Shown in pieces: positions 41,796 through 50,801 of a stretch of DNA of 64,000 nt (the first letter of the stretch is position 1; the number at the start of each line of letters is the position of its first letter). Where the stretch lies: the NCBI RefSeq assembly GCF_018736105.1, contig NZ_CP076135.1, positions 2,726,001 through 2,790,000 of the forward strand, written 5' to 3'. A model generated the notes under the pieces. It was not told the DNA's origin, made no database searches, and saw only the letters and a program-made list of their open reading frames with translations. A program made the position numbers and the translations under genes. Source of the stretch: Bradyrhizobium sediminis. Its GTDB lineage: Bacteria > Pseudomonadota > Alphaproteobacteria > Rhizobiales > Xanthobacteraceae.

Positions 41796-42911
41796 ATGTA
41801 CAGGCATCCTGGAGGGCAATTCCCTTACGCGGCGTTCTTCTGGCCGGCGCTTGCCGCCGCGTCAGCCAGTGAAACCGCATCGCTGATGGCAGCGCATTTT
41901 TTGGAGGTTTTGAGCAGTGCCGGTGCCGGCGCCCCACAACCGCCGGAAGGCGCGACGCCCAGCGAGATTGCGCTCGACCTGCACACGGTGCGGCTCCGTG
42001 ATTTTGCCCTGGCCAGCAGCGGCGTTCCGACCCTGCTGTGCACACCGCTCGCGCTGCATGGCGCCGCCGTTGCCGACCTTGCCACCGGGCATAGTCTCGT
42101 TGCCGCCCTTCGTGGCGCCGGGCTTGAACGGCTGTTCATGGCCGACTGGCACACGGCCAGCGCCGACATGCGTTTTCGTGGAATTGACGACTATCTCGCC
42201 GATCTCAACGTCCTGGTCGATCATCTCGGCGGCCTGGTCGATCTCGTCGGGCTCTGTCAGGGCGGCTGGCTATCCCTGGTCTATGCCGCGCGGTTTCCGG
42301 CCAAGGTGCGCAAGCTCGTGATGGCGGGGGCGCCGGTTGATATCACCGCGCGCCAATCGGCACTGTCGGCGGTCGCCGAGGCGACGCCGCTCGCCATGTT
42401 CAGAAACCTGGTTTGTCTCGGCGAAGGTCGTGTGATCGGCCGTCATGTCGCGACATTCTGGGGAAACGACAGCGTCGCAGAAGACGATATTCGCGAAGCG
42501 CTACAGACGCTTGAGCCGACCGGTTCACCCGAATTCGCAAGGATCGAGACCATCTTCAAGAACTGGAATTCCTGGACCATCGATATTCCCGGCAGCTATT
42601 ACCTCGAAATCATCGAGAAACTGTACAAGCGCAACGAGCTTGCCACGGGATGCTTCGTCGCCCTGGGACAACGGATCGACCTCTCGCGGTTGCGGATTCC
42701 GATGTATCTCCTTGCCGGAAGCGACGATGAGGTGGTCACTTCCGAACAACTATTTGCAGTGGCGCCGCTGGTCGGAACGCCGCCGGAGCAAATCGTCAAG
42801 GAGGTCGCGCGGTCCAATCATCTGGGTCTGTTCATGGGCAAGCGGACGCTGGAGGAATACTGGCCGCGCATTGTGCATTGGATGAAGAAACCTCCGCGCC
42901 TTCTTCCTTGA
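41796..42911 (+). CDS. PHA-synthase-like alpha/beta hydrolase
   Basis: 371 residues. The lipase-box-like LVGLCQGGWLSLVYAARFP near residue 148 has Cys as nucleophile, as in PHA synthases (G-x-C-x-G-G). The His motif EVARSNHLGLFMGKRTLEEY and the Asp in LLAGSDDEVV complete the triad. Shorter than class I PhaC (about 600 aa); comparable to class III PhaC or to a depolymerase-like relative. It may act in polyhydroxybutyrate turnover in low oxygen. ATG 41886 would remove a 30-residue hydrophobic leader. Confidence 0.78.
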   Translation: MYRHPGGQFPYAAFFWPALAAASASETASLMAAHFLEVLSSAGAGAPQPPEGATPSEIALDLHTVRLRDFALASSGVPTLLCTPLALHGAAVADLATGHSLVAALRGAGLERLFMADWHTASADMRFRGIDDYLADLNVLVDHLGGLVDLVGLCQGGWLSLVYAARFPAKVRKLVMAGAPVDITARQSALSAVAEATPLAMFRNLVCLGEGRVIGRHVATFWGNDSVAEDDIREALQTLEPTGSPEFARIETIFKNWNSWTIDIPGSYYLEIIEKLYKRNELATGCFVALGQRIDLSRLRIPMYLLAGSDDEVVTSEQLFAVAPLVGTPPEQIVKEVARSNHLGLFMGKRTLEEYWPRIVHWMKKPPRLLP

Positions 42912-42921
42912 CATGCATCAA
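42908..42921. promoter_or_regulatory. FixK/FNR box before the hibernation factor gene
   Basis: TTGA-CATGCA-TCAA, 53 bp before ATG 42974; it overlaps the stop codon of the PhaC-like gene. Confidence 0.7.
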
Positions 42922-42973
42922 CGACCGCAGGTGCACGGAGGGCTCACAGTCCAAAAATATGATGGAGAAAACC

Positions 42974-43324
42974 ATGCAAACCCCTGTCGAACTGGAAATT
43001 CAGGAGATCGCTGCCAATGCTGCGATCGAGCAGTTGATAGCGGATCAGGTGACTACGTTCGAGCAGCGCTATGGCCGGATCACGGCGTGCCGAATCGTCG
43101 TCAAAGGTCCCGGCAATCGGCATCAAACCGGCGGTCTGTATGATGTCAACATTCGCCTGGCGTTGCCGGATGGCCGCGAGGTCAATGTGGGTCGGACGCC
43201 GAAGTCCGACGAGCGACACTCAGATTTGCCGTTCGCGATCAATGACGCTTTCAAGCGGGCACGCCGGCAACTGCAGGACACTACTCAGCGCATGGAGGGA
43301 AGGGTCAAGACCCATAAGGCATAG
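42974..43324 (+). CDS. HPF/RaiA-like ribosome hibernation factor
   Basis: 116 residues of the sigma-54 modulation/S30EA family: beta-alpha-beta layout with NAAIEQLIADQVTTFEQRYG, CRIVVKGPGNRHQTGGLYDV, and LPFAINDAFKRARRQLQDTT. It lacks the long-HPF C-terminal dimerisation domain. Such proteins bind the 30S decoding centre and silence ribosomes. ATG 42974 has GGAG eight bases upstream; ATGs at 42959 and 42962 are in frame. Downstream of a FixK box. Confidence 0.85.
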   Translation: MQTPVELEIQEIAANAAIEQLIADQVTTFEQRYGRITACRIVVKGPGNRHQTGGLYDVNIRLALPDGREVNVGRTPKSDERHSDLPFAINDAFKRARRQLQDTTQRMEGRVKTHKA

Positions 43325-43331
43325 AAGCGCC

Positions 43332-43357
43332 GCCGCTGGCAACGGGTTGCTGGCGGC
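43332..43357. terminator. Hairpin between converging hpf and CBS genes
   Basis: GCCGC-TG-GCAAC-GG-GTTGC-TG-GCGGC: two 5-bp stems separated by a mismatch, no T run. Probably a weak bidirectional end signal, followed by a direct repeat of TTCAGGCCC at 43367 and 43380. Confidence 0.45.
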
Positions 43358-43379
43358 GACTGTAGTTCAGGCCCGTAAT

Positions 43380-44066
43380 TCAGGCCCACGTGCCGCCGGA
43401 GTACGTCACCAGATTGTCATTCACGGCCCGGACGCCGGCAGCGGCTTCCGCCGCGACCTTGATGGCCTTGCGCTCGGCCTTCGATTCCGCAACACCCCAG
43501 AGATCGACGACGCCATCGGATACGGTGACGTTCAGCAGTCCCGTGTGAGCCCAGGGTTCCTTCCTCAGACTGGAGAGGATACGCTCGCGAATGGCCTGGT
43601 CGGACGGCGTCACGTCGATCAGCTTGCGCCCGGTGGCCACCGCCTGAAGCAGGTTGGATCGGCTGACGATACCGACAAGCCGACCATTCTCCACCACTGG
43701 CAGCCGCTTGATCGCGTTCTTCTCCATGGAGGTGGCAACTTCGTGAAGCGGCGTTTCGGGAGCGGTAGCGATGACGTTGCGGGTCATGACATCCGAGACC
43801 TTGCGGCCGTGAGCCTTGACATATTCGGTGGCGAGCGTGTCGTTCTGGATAAAGGCCTGAAGCCACCAGGAGCGTTGTCGCTCCGTGCCGGCCTCCACGC
43901 GATGCAGGAGGTCTGCTTCGCTGACGATGCCGACTATCTTGCCGGTGTCGTCCAATACCGGCGCCGCGCTGATCTTCTTATCCAGAAACAGTCTTGCGAC
44001 CTCCTCCACGGTCGTGGAGGGCTTGACGGTGATGACCGGCGAAATCATGACGTCGCGCACTAGCAT
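43380..44066 (-). CDS. CBS-CBS-BON domain protein
   Basis: 228 residues. Two CBS domains (residues ~1-65: MLVRDVMISPVITVKPSTTV, SAAPVLDDTGKIVGIVSEAD; ~90-145: VSDVMTRNVIATAPETPLHE, RLPVVENGRLVGIVSRSNLL) followed by a BON domain (~155-225, VTVSDGVVDLWGVAESKAER). CBS pairs sense adenine nucleotides; BON may contact membranes or other proteins. Cytosolic. Perfectly placed FixK box 54 bp upstream. The target enzyme is not evident. Confidence 0.92.
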   Translation of the reverse strand: MLVRDVMISPVITVKPSTTVEEVARLFLDKKISAAPVLDDTGKIVGIVSEADLLHRVEAGTERQRSWWLQAFIQNDTLATEYVKAHGRKVSDVMTRNVIATAPETPLHEVATSMEKNAIKRLPVVENGRLVGIVSRSNLLQAVATGRKLIDVTPSDQAIRERILSSLRKEPWAHTGLLNVTVSDGVVDLWGVAESKAERKAIKVAAEAAAGVRAVNDNLVTYSGGTWA

Positions 44067-44119
44067 GGCAAATCTCCATCAATGACAATACCAGTTAAGG
44101 GCGAGCTCCGCTGCTGTCG

Positions 44120-44133
44120 TTGATTCAGGTCAA
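44120..44133. promoter_or_regulatory. FixK/FNR box before the CBS-BON gene
   Basis: TTGA-TTCAGG-TCAA, overlapping the lon stop and 54 bp upstream of the CBS-BON ATG on the minus strand. Confidence 0.7.
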
Positions 44134-46526
44134 GCTGCGGTAGCCGTCGCGGCCTTGGTCTCCAGCGCCGCGGCGATGGCGTCGTCGACCCGCTCGAGCC
44201 AGATAAACTCCAGCTTTTCGCGGGCGGTCAGCGGAATATCATCGAAGTCACGCCGGTTTCGAGCTGGCAGCATGACGCGGGTCAACCCCGCGGCGGCGGC
44301 CGCGACTACCTTTTCCTTGATGCCGCCGACCGGAAGCACGAGGCCCCGCAGCGAAATCTCGCCGGTCATGGCGGTGTCGCTCCTGACCGTGCGATCCGTG
44401 AGCAGGGAGGTCAGGGCGGTAAACATGGCGACGCCCGCGCTCGGTCCGTCCTTTGGCGTAGCGCCGGCAGGGACATGGACGTGGATGTCGCTCTTTTCGA
44501 ACAGTGTGGGGTCGATCCCGAGCTGGGCGGCGCGGCTCTTCACCAGGGTCAAGGCCGCCTGCACGCTTTCACGCATGACTTCGCCAAGCTGGCCGGTCAG
44601 GATCAGCGCGCCCTTGCCCGATGTGCGGGTGGCTTCGATGAAGAGGATGTCGCCGCCGACCGGGGTCCAGGCGAGCCCGGTGGCGACGCCGGGCACGCTG
44701 GTGCGCATGGCGATCTCGTTTTCGAACCGGGGCTGGCCCAGGACCGTGGCGATTTCCTTGGCCGAGAGAACCACCCGGCTGGCGCTGCCTTCTGCGACCT
44801 GGACCGCGACGTTGCGGAAGGCCTTGCCGATTTCGCGCTCCAGGCTGCGGACGCCGGCTTCGCGGGTATATCCCCTGATGATGAGCCTCAGCGCATCCCC
44901 GTCGATCTCGACCTGTTCCGCCTTCAGTCCGTTGGCCTCGAGCTGGCGGCGGACCAGATAGCGCTGCGCGATCTCCAGCTTCTCGTCTTCGGTGTAGCCG
45001 GCGAGACTAATGATCTCCATGCGGTCGAGCAGAGGCCCCGGGATGCTGTCGAGCATATTGGCGGTGGCCACGAACACCACCCGTGACAGATCGAACGGCA
45101 CCCCGAGATAGTTGTCGCGGAACGTGCCGTTCTGCTCGGGGTCGAGCACCTCCAGCATGGCGGCCGAAGGATCGCCCTGAATGCCGCGCCCCATCTTGTC
45201 GATCTCGTCGAGCATCATGACGCAGTTGCGCGCGCCCGCCTTCTTGATCGCCTGGATGATGTTGCCGGGCAATGCGCCGATATAGGTGCGTCGATGACCG
45301 CGGATTTCCGCCTCGTCATGGACGCCGCCGAGGCTGACACGCACGAATGGCCGCTGCATCGCGCGGGCGATGGATTGCCCCAGCGATGTCTTGCCGACGC
45401 CGGGCGGACCGACGAAACAGAGAATGGGCGCCTTGCCCTGCGGCGCCAGCTTGCGGACCGCGAGATATTCGACGATCCGGCTCTTGATTTTCTCGAGACC
45501 ATAGTGATCCTCATCGAGAATGCGCCGCGCCCCGGCGATATCGATCGGCTTTTCCTCCGGCAGGCTCCAGGGCAATTCGATCAGCCAGTCGAGATAGCTG
45601 CGGACCATGCCGGCTTCGCCGGCTGCCTCCGGCATCCGCTCGTAACGGCGGACTTCCTTGCGCGCCTGGCTTTCCGCCTCCGGCGGCATCTTGGCCCTGG
45701 TGATGGCTTCGTTCAGCTCCGCGACCTCCTGCGCCTTGCCGTCGCCTTCGCCGAGCTGGCGCTGGATGGTGGCCATCTGCTCGCGCAGGATCGCCTCGCG
45801 CTGGCGCTCGTCGAACGTCGCCTTGGTTTGCTTGCCGATCTCGGCGCTGAGCCGCAGTACTTCGATGCGCTCGGCCAGGTGCCGCGAAACCTTGTCCATG
45901 CGGAGTGCAAGGTCGACGGTCTCGAGGATCTCCTGCTTCTCCTGCGGCTTGATATCCATGTAGGAAGTCGCAAGGTCGGCCAGTGTCGAGGGCGAAGTGG
46001 TTCCCTGCAGCACGGCAATCAAATCCTGCGGCGCTTGCGGCAACAGCTCGGCGGCTTCGATGGCCTGCCGCTGCAGATTCAGGAAGCGGGCTTCGATTTC
46101 CGGCGAACTCGTCGTGGGCTCCGGGACGTGCAGGACACGGGCTGCGAGGAACGGCGCGCCCGGCAGGAAATCGAGCACCCGGATGCGCTGGACGCCCTGG
46201 CAGATGATATGATGCGTTTCATCGGGGCCGGTGATGTAACGCACGATATTGGCGAGCGTGCCGACACGATAGAGATCGTCGGGGCCGGGCTCGTTCACCT
46301 CGGGATCGCGCTGCAGCAGCAGGCCGATCTGCCGCTGTTCGCGCACGGCCTGTTGGGCGGCCGCAACCGATTGCGGCCGGCCGATCGTGATCGGGAACAC
46401 CACCCCCGGAAACAGCACGGTGTTGCGCACCGGCACGATGATGAGAGCATCCGAAGGTATCGAAACCGGTTGCTCGGAGGCCGGGCCGGGGGCGGGTGCA
46501 TTGCTATCATTGACCGACATGGGCAT
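44130..46526 (-). CDS. lon: ATP-dependent Lon protease
   Basis: 798 residues. N-terminal LON substrate domain (~25-220), AAA+ module with Walker A FVGPPGVGKTSLGQSIARAM (~370) and Walker B NCVMMLDEIDKMG, and the C-terminal Ser-Lys protease: PKDGPSAGVAMFTALTSLL near 695 and VGGIKEKVVAAAAAG near 735. It degrades misfolded and regulatory proteins. It lies 3 bp after a small hsp20 gene, in one operon, so this may be a stress-specific Lon paralogue besides the housekeeping one near clpX. ATG 46520 is an alternative. Confidence 0.95.
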   Translation of the reverse strand: MPMSVNDSNAPAPGPASEQPVSIPSDALIIVPVRNTVLFPGVVFPITIGRPQSVAAAQQAVREQRQIGLLLQRDPEVNEPGPDDLYRVGTLANIVRYITGPDETHHIICQGVQRIRVLDFLPGAPFLAARVLHVPEPTTSSPEIEARFLNLQRQAIEAAELLPQAPQDLIAVLQGTTSPSTLADLATSYMDIKPQEKQEILETVDLALRMDKVSRHLAERIEVLRLSAEIGKQTKATFDERQREAILREQMATIQRQLGEGDGKAQEVAELNEAITRAKMPPEAESQARKEVRRYERMPEAAGEAGMVRSYLDWLIELPWSLPEEKPIDIAGARRILDEDHYGLEKIKSRIVEYLAVRKLAPQGKAPILCFVGPPGVGKTSLGQSIARAMQRPFVRVSLGGVHDEAEIRGHRRTYIGALPGNIIQAIKKAGARNCVMMLDEIDKMGRGIQGDPSAAMLEVLDPEQNGTFRDNYLGVPFDLSRVVFVATANMLDSIPGPLLDRMEIISLAGYTEDEKLEIAQRYLVRRQLEANGLKAEQVEIDGDALRLIIRGYTREAGVRSLEREIGKAFRNVAVQVAEGSASRVVLSAKEIATVLGQPRFENEIAMRTSVPGVATGLAWTPVGGDILFIEATRTSGKGALILTGQLGEVMRESVQAALTLVKSRAAQLGIDPTLFEKSDIHVHVPAGATPKDGPSAGVAMFTALTSLLTDRTVRSDTAMTGEISLRGLVLPVGGIKEKVVAAAAAGLTRVMLPARNRRDFDDIPLTAREKLEFIWLERVDDAIAAALETKAATATAA

Positions 46527-46529
46527 TCC

Positions 46530-46934
46530 TCAGGATTTGGCGAGGCGCAGGCCGACGCAGCCGTTGGCGGCGAAGCGGGTGATGGTGTAGCGGCCGAGCG
46601 GCAATTTGATGCGCCGTTCGAAACGCCCTTGCGGCAGTTCGAGACGGAGGATCCGCGCGTTACGCAATTCCGGTGGCAGCACCCGGTGTCCGCTGACGAC
46701 AAGAACTCCCTTTTCGATCACGGCTTCCACTTCATTGGGATCGACGCCGGGCAGGGCGATAAAGATCAGCACCTCGCGGTCGGTCTCCAGCACGTCGATC
46801 GGTGGCTCCCAGCTCGGCTCGCGCGAGCCGGCCAGGGGCTGCAGATTCAAGAACTGCTGGTGCAGACGCTCGGCGCGGGCAAGCGTCTCGATCGCGTCGG
46901 ACAGCATCCAGTTGATGGGGTCCTTTGGGGGCAT
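46530..46934 (-). CDS. Short Hsp20-family protein
   Basis: 134 residues. Alpha-crystallin-like domain ~40-125: PPIDVLETDREVLIFIALPG, DPNEVEAVIEKGVLVVSGHR, RLELPQGRFERRIKLPLGRY. The C-terminal GVL-type strand is altered to GCVGLRLAKS. N-terminal helix IETLARAERLHQQFLNLQP. It is translated just ahead of Lon (3-bp gap), suggesting delivery of damaged proteins to the protease; that link is inference. Confidence 0.86.
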   Translation of the reverse strand: MPPKDPINWMLSDAIETLARAERLHQQFLNLQPLAGSREPSWEPPIDVLETDREVLIFIALPGVDPNEVEAVIEKGVLVVSGHRVLPPELRNARILRLELPQGRFERRIKLPLGRYTITRFAANGCVGLRLAKS

Positions 46935-47048
46935 TCATGTCTCCCGTCCACATTCAATGGCTAGATAGGATGCGTTTGGCTTTTGCCAAATGTCGGCCGC
47001 AGGTCGAATGGATTGGTTGCAGCAGATCGGCACATCGCCGGGATGTTA

Positions 47049-47062
47049 TTGACCCAAATCAA
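47049..47062. promoter_or_regulatory. FixK/FNR box between hsp20-lon and the prs-like gene
   Basis: TTGA-CCCAAA-TCAA, midway between two divergent units: 115 bp from the hsp20 ATG and 119 bp from the prs-like ATG. Confidence 0.68.
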
Positions 47063-47180
47063 GCGCCGGTTCGATCCAATGCCTATCAAAGATGACAATC
47101 CAGAGCCGGATTTTCGCTGGGATCGGGCCGAGCCTTGGTGCCGGCCCTTCACTCTCGTTTGAAGATTGGGGCGGCGCGTG

Positions 47181-48209
47181 ATGGAAAATAAGATCTGGTC
47201 GCCCGCCGCCGCCGGGCCGGTTGCAAGTCACCGTCTGCTTCGGCTGTTCGCCTTGAACGGAACCGACGAACTCGGCCGCGAGATCGGCAATATCCTCGGC
47301 CATTCCCTCAGTGCGCATGAGGAGCGGGGGTTCGAGGACGGCGAGCACAAGGCAAGGCCGCTCGACCCCGTCGGCGGCGCCGACGTTTACGTGATCCACA
47401 GCCTTCACGGCGGGCCGGAGCAAAGCGCCAACGACAAGCTCTGCCGGCTGCTGTTCTTCATCGGGGCGCTGAAGGACGCAGGCGCCCGGCGGGTTACCGC
47501 GGTTGCGCCCTATCTCTGCTATTCGCGAAAGGACCGCCGTACCAAGGTGAATGATCCGGTGACGACACGTTACGTCGCTGCGCTGTTCGAGGCGATCGGC
47601 TGCGATGCCGTGGTCACGCTCGAAGTGCACAACGAGACGGCGTTCGAGAATGCGTTTCGTTGCCGCGCCGTGGCGCTCACTGCCGCGCCGTTGATGATCG
47701 ACCGAATCAAGGCCACCGTCGGCAGCGAGCCGCTTTGCGTGATCTCGCCGGATCTGGGAGGCGGAAAGCGGGCGGACCTGCTGCGGGAAGCGCTGGAAGC
47801 CGTGCTGGGCCGCCCGATCGGCAAGGCGTTTGCCGAAAAACGCCGCAGCGGCGGGGTGGTTTCCGGCGACCTGTTCGTCGGCGACGTCGACGGCGCCACC
47901 TGCATCATCGTCGACGACCTCATCAGTACCGGCGGTACGCTGGCGCGGGCGGCGCGGGCCGCGCGTGCTCGTGGGGCGCGTGGGGTCGTGGCCTGCGTTG
48001 CCCATGGCCTGTTCATGCCGGGGGCCGAAACGGCACTCGCCGATCCGGCGATCGATCGCATCATTGCCACCGACGTGGTGCCGCCGTTCCGGCTGCCCGC
48101 CGGCCCGGTGCGCGACAAGCTCGATATCGTGCCGGCCGCGCCGCTGTTGGCGGAGGCGATCCGCCGGCTCCATGAAGACAAGGCGCTCGGCGATCTCCTG
48201 GTATTTTGA
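47181..48209 (+). CDS. Ribose-phosphate pyrophosphokinase paralogue
   Basis: 342 residues. PRPP synthase fold: AVAPYLCYSRKDRRTKVNDP (ATP flexible loop equivalent), the pyrophosphate loop CVISPDLGGGKRADLL and the PRPP loop CIIVDDLISTGGTLARAARA near 250. It is diverged from housekeeping PrsA (usual YARQDRK is YSRKDRR). It would make PRPP from ribose 5-phosphate and ATP; alternatively it may act on other ribose phosphates. Monocistronic, in the FixK-box island. Convergent with the kinase gene 8 bp away. Confidence 0.86.
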   Translation: MENKIWSPAAAGPVASHRLLRLFALNGTDELGREIGNILGHSLSAHEERGFEDGEHKARPLDPVGGADVYVIHSLHGGPEQSANDKLCRLLFFIGALKDAGARRVTAVAPYLCYSRKDRRTKVNDPVTTRYVAALFEAIGCDAVVTLEVHNETAFENAFRCRAVALTAAPLMIDRIKATVGSEPLCVISPDLGGGKRADLLREALEAVLGRPIGKAFAEKRRSGGVVSGDLFVGDVDGATCIIVDDLISTGGTLARAARAARARGARGVVACVAHGLFMPGAETALADPAIDRIIATDVVPPFRLPAGPVRDKLDIVPAAPLLAEAIRRLHEDKALGDLLVF

Positions 48210-48217
48210 AGGCGGTC

Positions 48218-49312
48218 TCAGCGGCTTGACCGAACCCTGCGGCGGTCGCCGAGAAGACGTTCGAGGCGCGCGGCGTCGGCGGCCGCAAGCTCGAGATAGA
48301 TGCGGGCCTGGCGAGGCCATTTCTCGGGAGTGCGAGGATTGGCGTCGAACAGATGGGCGATCGACAGGCGCGCGCGCAGCATCGCCCGATGACTGCGATA
48401 AAACAGGAAAAGCCCGCTGCAGTCATCGTCATCGAGGGCACGCGCCAGATGCAGCCTGATCCGCTCGGCAGCCCACAGGCCGCCGAGGCGCTCACATTCC
48501 AGATGCAGGAAGGCGACCTCATCGAGGGGGTCGAGCGCCCGCAAATTGCGATCGAATTCCAGGCAGTCGATGATGGTTACGCCGTCGCGGAGCCAGATAT
48601 GTTCGGGGCGAAGGTCGCCATGAGCATCGACGTATCGCCGCGCGCGAATTCTTGCGAGCAGCAGCGCGGCGCGTTTCGCGGAAAAGCGGCGCTGGACCTG
48701 CGCGATCCGCTCCACGCGCCCTTGGGGAAGGCCGAGGCGGGCGTCGAACAGCACACGGCAGTTGTCCCGGAGCGCCTTCTGCCATCCGGCAAGATACTGC
48801 TCGGGGTCGAGCTGGACCCGCGGCGCATGCGCGTAGAACGCGCCGAGCCGAGCCGCGACCCGGTCGACCTGCTGGGGCTTGAGCCAGCCCCCACGCAAGG
48901 CCTCCTCCAGCGTCGCATTCTCCTCGAGCCGGCGCATCACCACCAGCCAATCGACCACGGGTCCGTCGCCGGAGATGGCGAGACCGGACGGCGAGATGGT
49001 CAGGGGGACGACGTCCAGATAAACGTCATGGGCGAGCCGCCGGTTCAGCAGGAATTCCGCGCGACAAGCGGCCGCACGCCGTTCCAGGGTTGAAAAATCG
49101 AGATAGGCGAAGCGAACGGGCTTCTTGAGCTTGTAAACGCGATTCCCCGCCATGAAGACCCAGGACATGTGGGTCTCGCGGGCGACAACTGGCGCTGGCG
49201 CGCCGGAATACGCTTCTGGCCGGCTGAGAAACCGCACCTTGTCGCCGAGCGTAGGTGCGGCCCGATCGCAAGGAGATCTGCCGGCCTGCGGTAGCGTTTG
49301 CAAAGGCTCCAT
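48218..49312 (-). CDS. COG2187-type kinase-like protein
   Basis: 364 residues, aminoglycoside-phosphotransferase fold. The catalytic loop VDAHGDLRPEHIWLRDG near residue 240 and the DFD-like IIDCLEFDRNLRALDPLDE (metal-binding Asp) are clear. The N-lobe contains VYKLKKPVRFAYLDFSTLER. The substrate is unknown for this family, which often occurs with P-loop kinases or in DosR-like stress islands. ATG 49312 is chosen over an upstream frame that would run through the operator. FixK box 35 bp upstream. Confidence 0.8.
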   Translation of the reverse strand: MEPLQTLPQAGRSPCDRAAPTLGDKVRFLSRPEAYSGAPAPVVARETHMSWVFMAGNRVYKLKKPVRFAYLDFSTLERRAAACRAEFLLNRRLAHDVYLDVVPLTISPSGLAISGDGPVVDWLVVMRRLEENATLEEALRGGWLKPQQVDRVAARLGAFYAHAPRVQLDPEQYLAGWQKALRDNCRVLFDARLGLPQGRVERIAQVQRRFSAKRAALLLARIRARRYVDAHGDLRPEHIWLRDGVTIIDCLEFDRNLRALDPLDEVAFLHLECERLGGLWAAERIRLHLARALDDDDCSGLFLFYRSHRAMLRARLSIAHLFDANPRTPEKWPRQARIYLELAAADAARLERLLGDRRRVRSSR

Positions 49313-49346
49313 TGTTCCAAGCCTATTTCGATCTATTCCGCCCGGT

Positions 49347-49360
49347 TTGATGCTGATCAA
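49347..49360. promoter_or_regulatory. FixK/FNR box between divergent kinase and hydrolase genes
   Basis: TTGAT-GCTG-ATCAA, perfect palindrome; 35 bp from the kinase ATG and 53 bp from the hydrolase ATG. Confidence 0.75.
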
Positions 49361-49413
49361 GATCGCTCCCGGGCCGGGAGATAGCATTTGTTGTCAAACG
49401 GAGTGAACCGGTC

Positions 49414-50124
49414 ATGCGTCGAGCCCCGGCATTCAGCCGCGATGATGGGAACAAGGGTCCATCGACCGCTTTCGCCCGGGATGTGCAGATTCCGCCCCTT
49501 GGCATGGCCGGCGCCCTGAGGTATCCGGCGCAAGCCAGTGCCCTGATTATCTTCGCGCATGGCAGCGGCTCCAGTCGTCTCAGCCCGCGCAATATCCAGG
49601 TTGCGGAAGCGCTCAATCGCCGGGGGATGGCGACCTTGTTGTTCGACCTGCTGCTGCCCGAAGAAGAGGGCGAGCGCCGCAATGTGTTCGACATCAAGCT
49701 GTTGGCGCAGCGGCTGACGCAGGCGGTGCGCTGGGCCGGCGACGAACCGGATGTGAGCGCTCTGCCGATCGGATTGTTCGGAGCCAGCACCGGTGCGGCG
49801 GCGGCGCTGGTCGCGGCCGGCGTGCTCGGCGACCGCATCGGCGCCGTGGTTTCGCGGGGCGGACGTCCCGATCTCGCAGGCGACATCCTGGCCGATGTGA
49901 AGGCGCCGACGCTTCTGATCGTCGGAGGTGAGGATTTCGGCGTGATCGAACTCAACCAATGGGCGCTGCAGCGTCTCGAATCCGAAAAGGCGATCGAGAT
50001 CGTGCCGGGCGCAACGCATCTCTTTCCGGAAGCCGGTGCGCTGGATGCCGTTATCGAACTCGCCGCGAACTGGTTCGAGCGTCATCTCGGCGTCAAGAAT
50101 CGCAAATCGGATGCACATCGATGA
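49414..50124 (+). CDS. Dienelactone-hydrolase-like alpha/beta hydrolase
   Basis: 236 residues. Oxyanion region IIFAHGSGSSRLSPRN, nucleophile elbow IGLFGASTGAAAALVAAGVL (G-x-S-x-G), Asp in LLIVGGEDFGV and His in IVPGATHLFPEAGALD. Cytosolic, substrate unknown. Its stop overlaps the phosphoribosyltransferase start (ATGA). The same two domains are fused in one protein in many bacteria, which supports a shared function. Confidence 0.87.
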   Translation: MRRAPAFSRDDGNKGPSTAFARDVQIPPLGMAGALRYPAQASALIIFAHGSGSSRLSPRNIQVAEALNRRGMATLLFDLLLPEEEGERRNVFDIKLLAQRLTQAVRWAGDEPDVSALPIGLFGASTGAAAALVAAGVLGDRIGAVVSRGGRPDLAGDILADVKAPTLLIVGGEDFGVIELNQWALQRLESEKAIEIVPGATHLFPEAGALDAVIELAANWFERHLGVKNRKSDAHR

Positions 50125-50786
50125 TGACATTCAGGGACAGATCGGATGCCGGCCGCCGATTGGCCAATGCGCTTTCGGCCTACAAGGGCCGCAATGCCGT
50201 CGTTCTCGCCTTGCCGCGCGGTGGCGTTCCCGTCGCAGCAGAGGTTGCCGAGGCGCTGGATGCTCCCCTCGACTTGATCCTTGTTCGCAAGATCGGCGTG
50301 CCGTCCCAACCGGAGTTGGCGATGGGGGCCGTGGTGGACGGCCCGGCGCCGATCGTGGTTCGCAATCAGGAGGTGATTGAGCTTTCGGGCACCACAGCGG
50401 AGGAGTTCGACGCGGTGTGCGCGGAGGAACTGGCGGAGATCGAACGCCGGCGCAAGCTCTATTTGGGAGAACGCACCCGGGCTCCGGTTGCGGGGCAGGT
50501 TGTCATCATCGTCGATGACGGCATCGCAACCGGCGCGACGACGCGGGCGGCGCTGCAGGCGATCCGCAACCGCAAACCGAAAGAGCTGGTGCTTGCCGTT
50601 CCCGTGGCTCCCCCCGACACGATCGAGCGATTGCGCGGGGAAGTCGATGCCCTGATTTGCCTGGAGATGCCGGAATTGTTTGGCGCGATCGGCTATTTCT
50701 ATCGGGACTTCCGGCAGGTCGGGGATGAGGAGGTCGTGGAAACGCTGAAGCGCTTTCCGGTCAAGGGAAAGACTTCGATCGCCTGA
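50121..50786 (+). CDS. Phosphoribosyltransferase family protein
   Basis: 221 residues, type I PRTase. PRPP loop VVIIVDDGIATGATTRAALQ near residue 130; LALPRGGVPVAAEVAEALDA and LILVRKIGVPSQPELAMGAV near the N-terminus are typical of the group found with dienelactone hydrolases. The base substrate is not evident. It is translationally coupled to the hydrolase. ATG 50121 (followed by ATG 50124). Confidence 0.88.
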   Translation: MMTFRDRSDAGRRLANALSAYKGRNAVVLALPRGGVPVAAEVAEALDAPLDLILVRKIGVPSQPELAMGAVVDGPAPIVVRNQEVIELSGTTAEEFDAVCAEELAEIERRRKLYLGERTRAPVAGQVVIIVDDGIATGATTRAALQAIRNRKPKELVLAVPVAPPDTIERLRGEVDALICLEMPELFGAIGYFYRDFRQVGDEEVVETLKRFPVKGKTSIA

Positions 50787-50801
50787 GAGTGCAGGCCGGC
50801 G

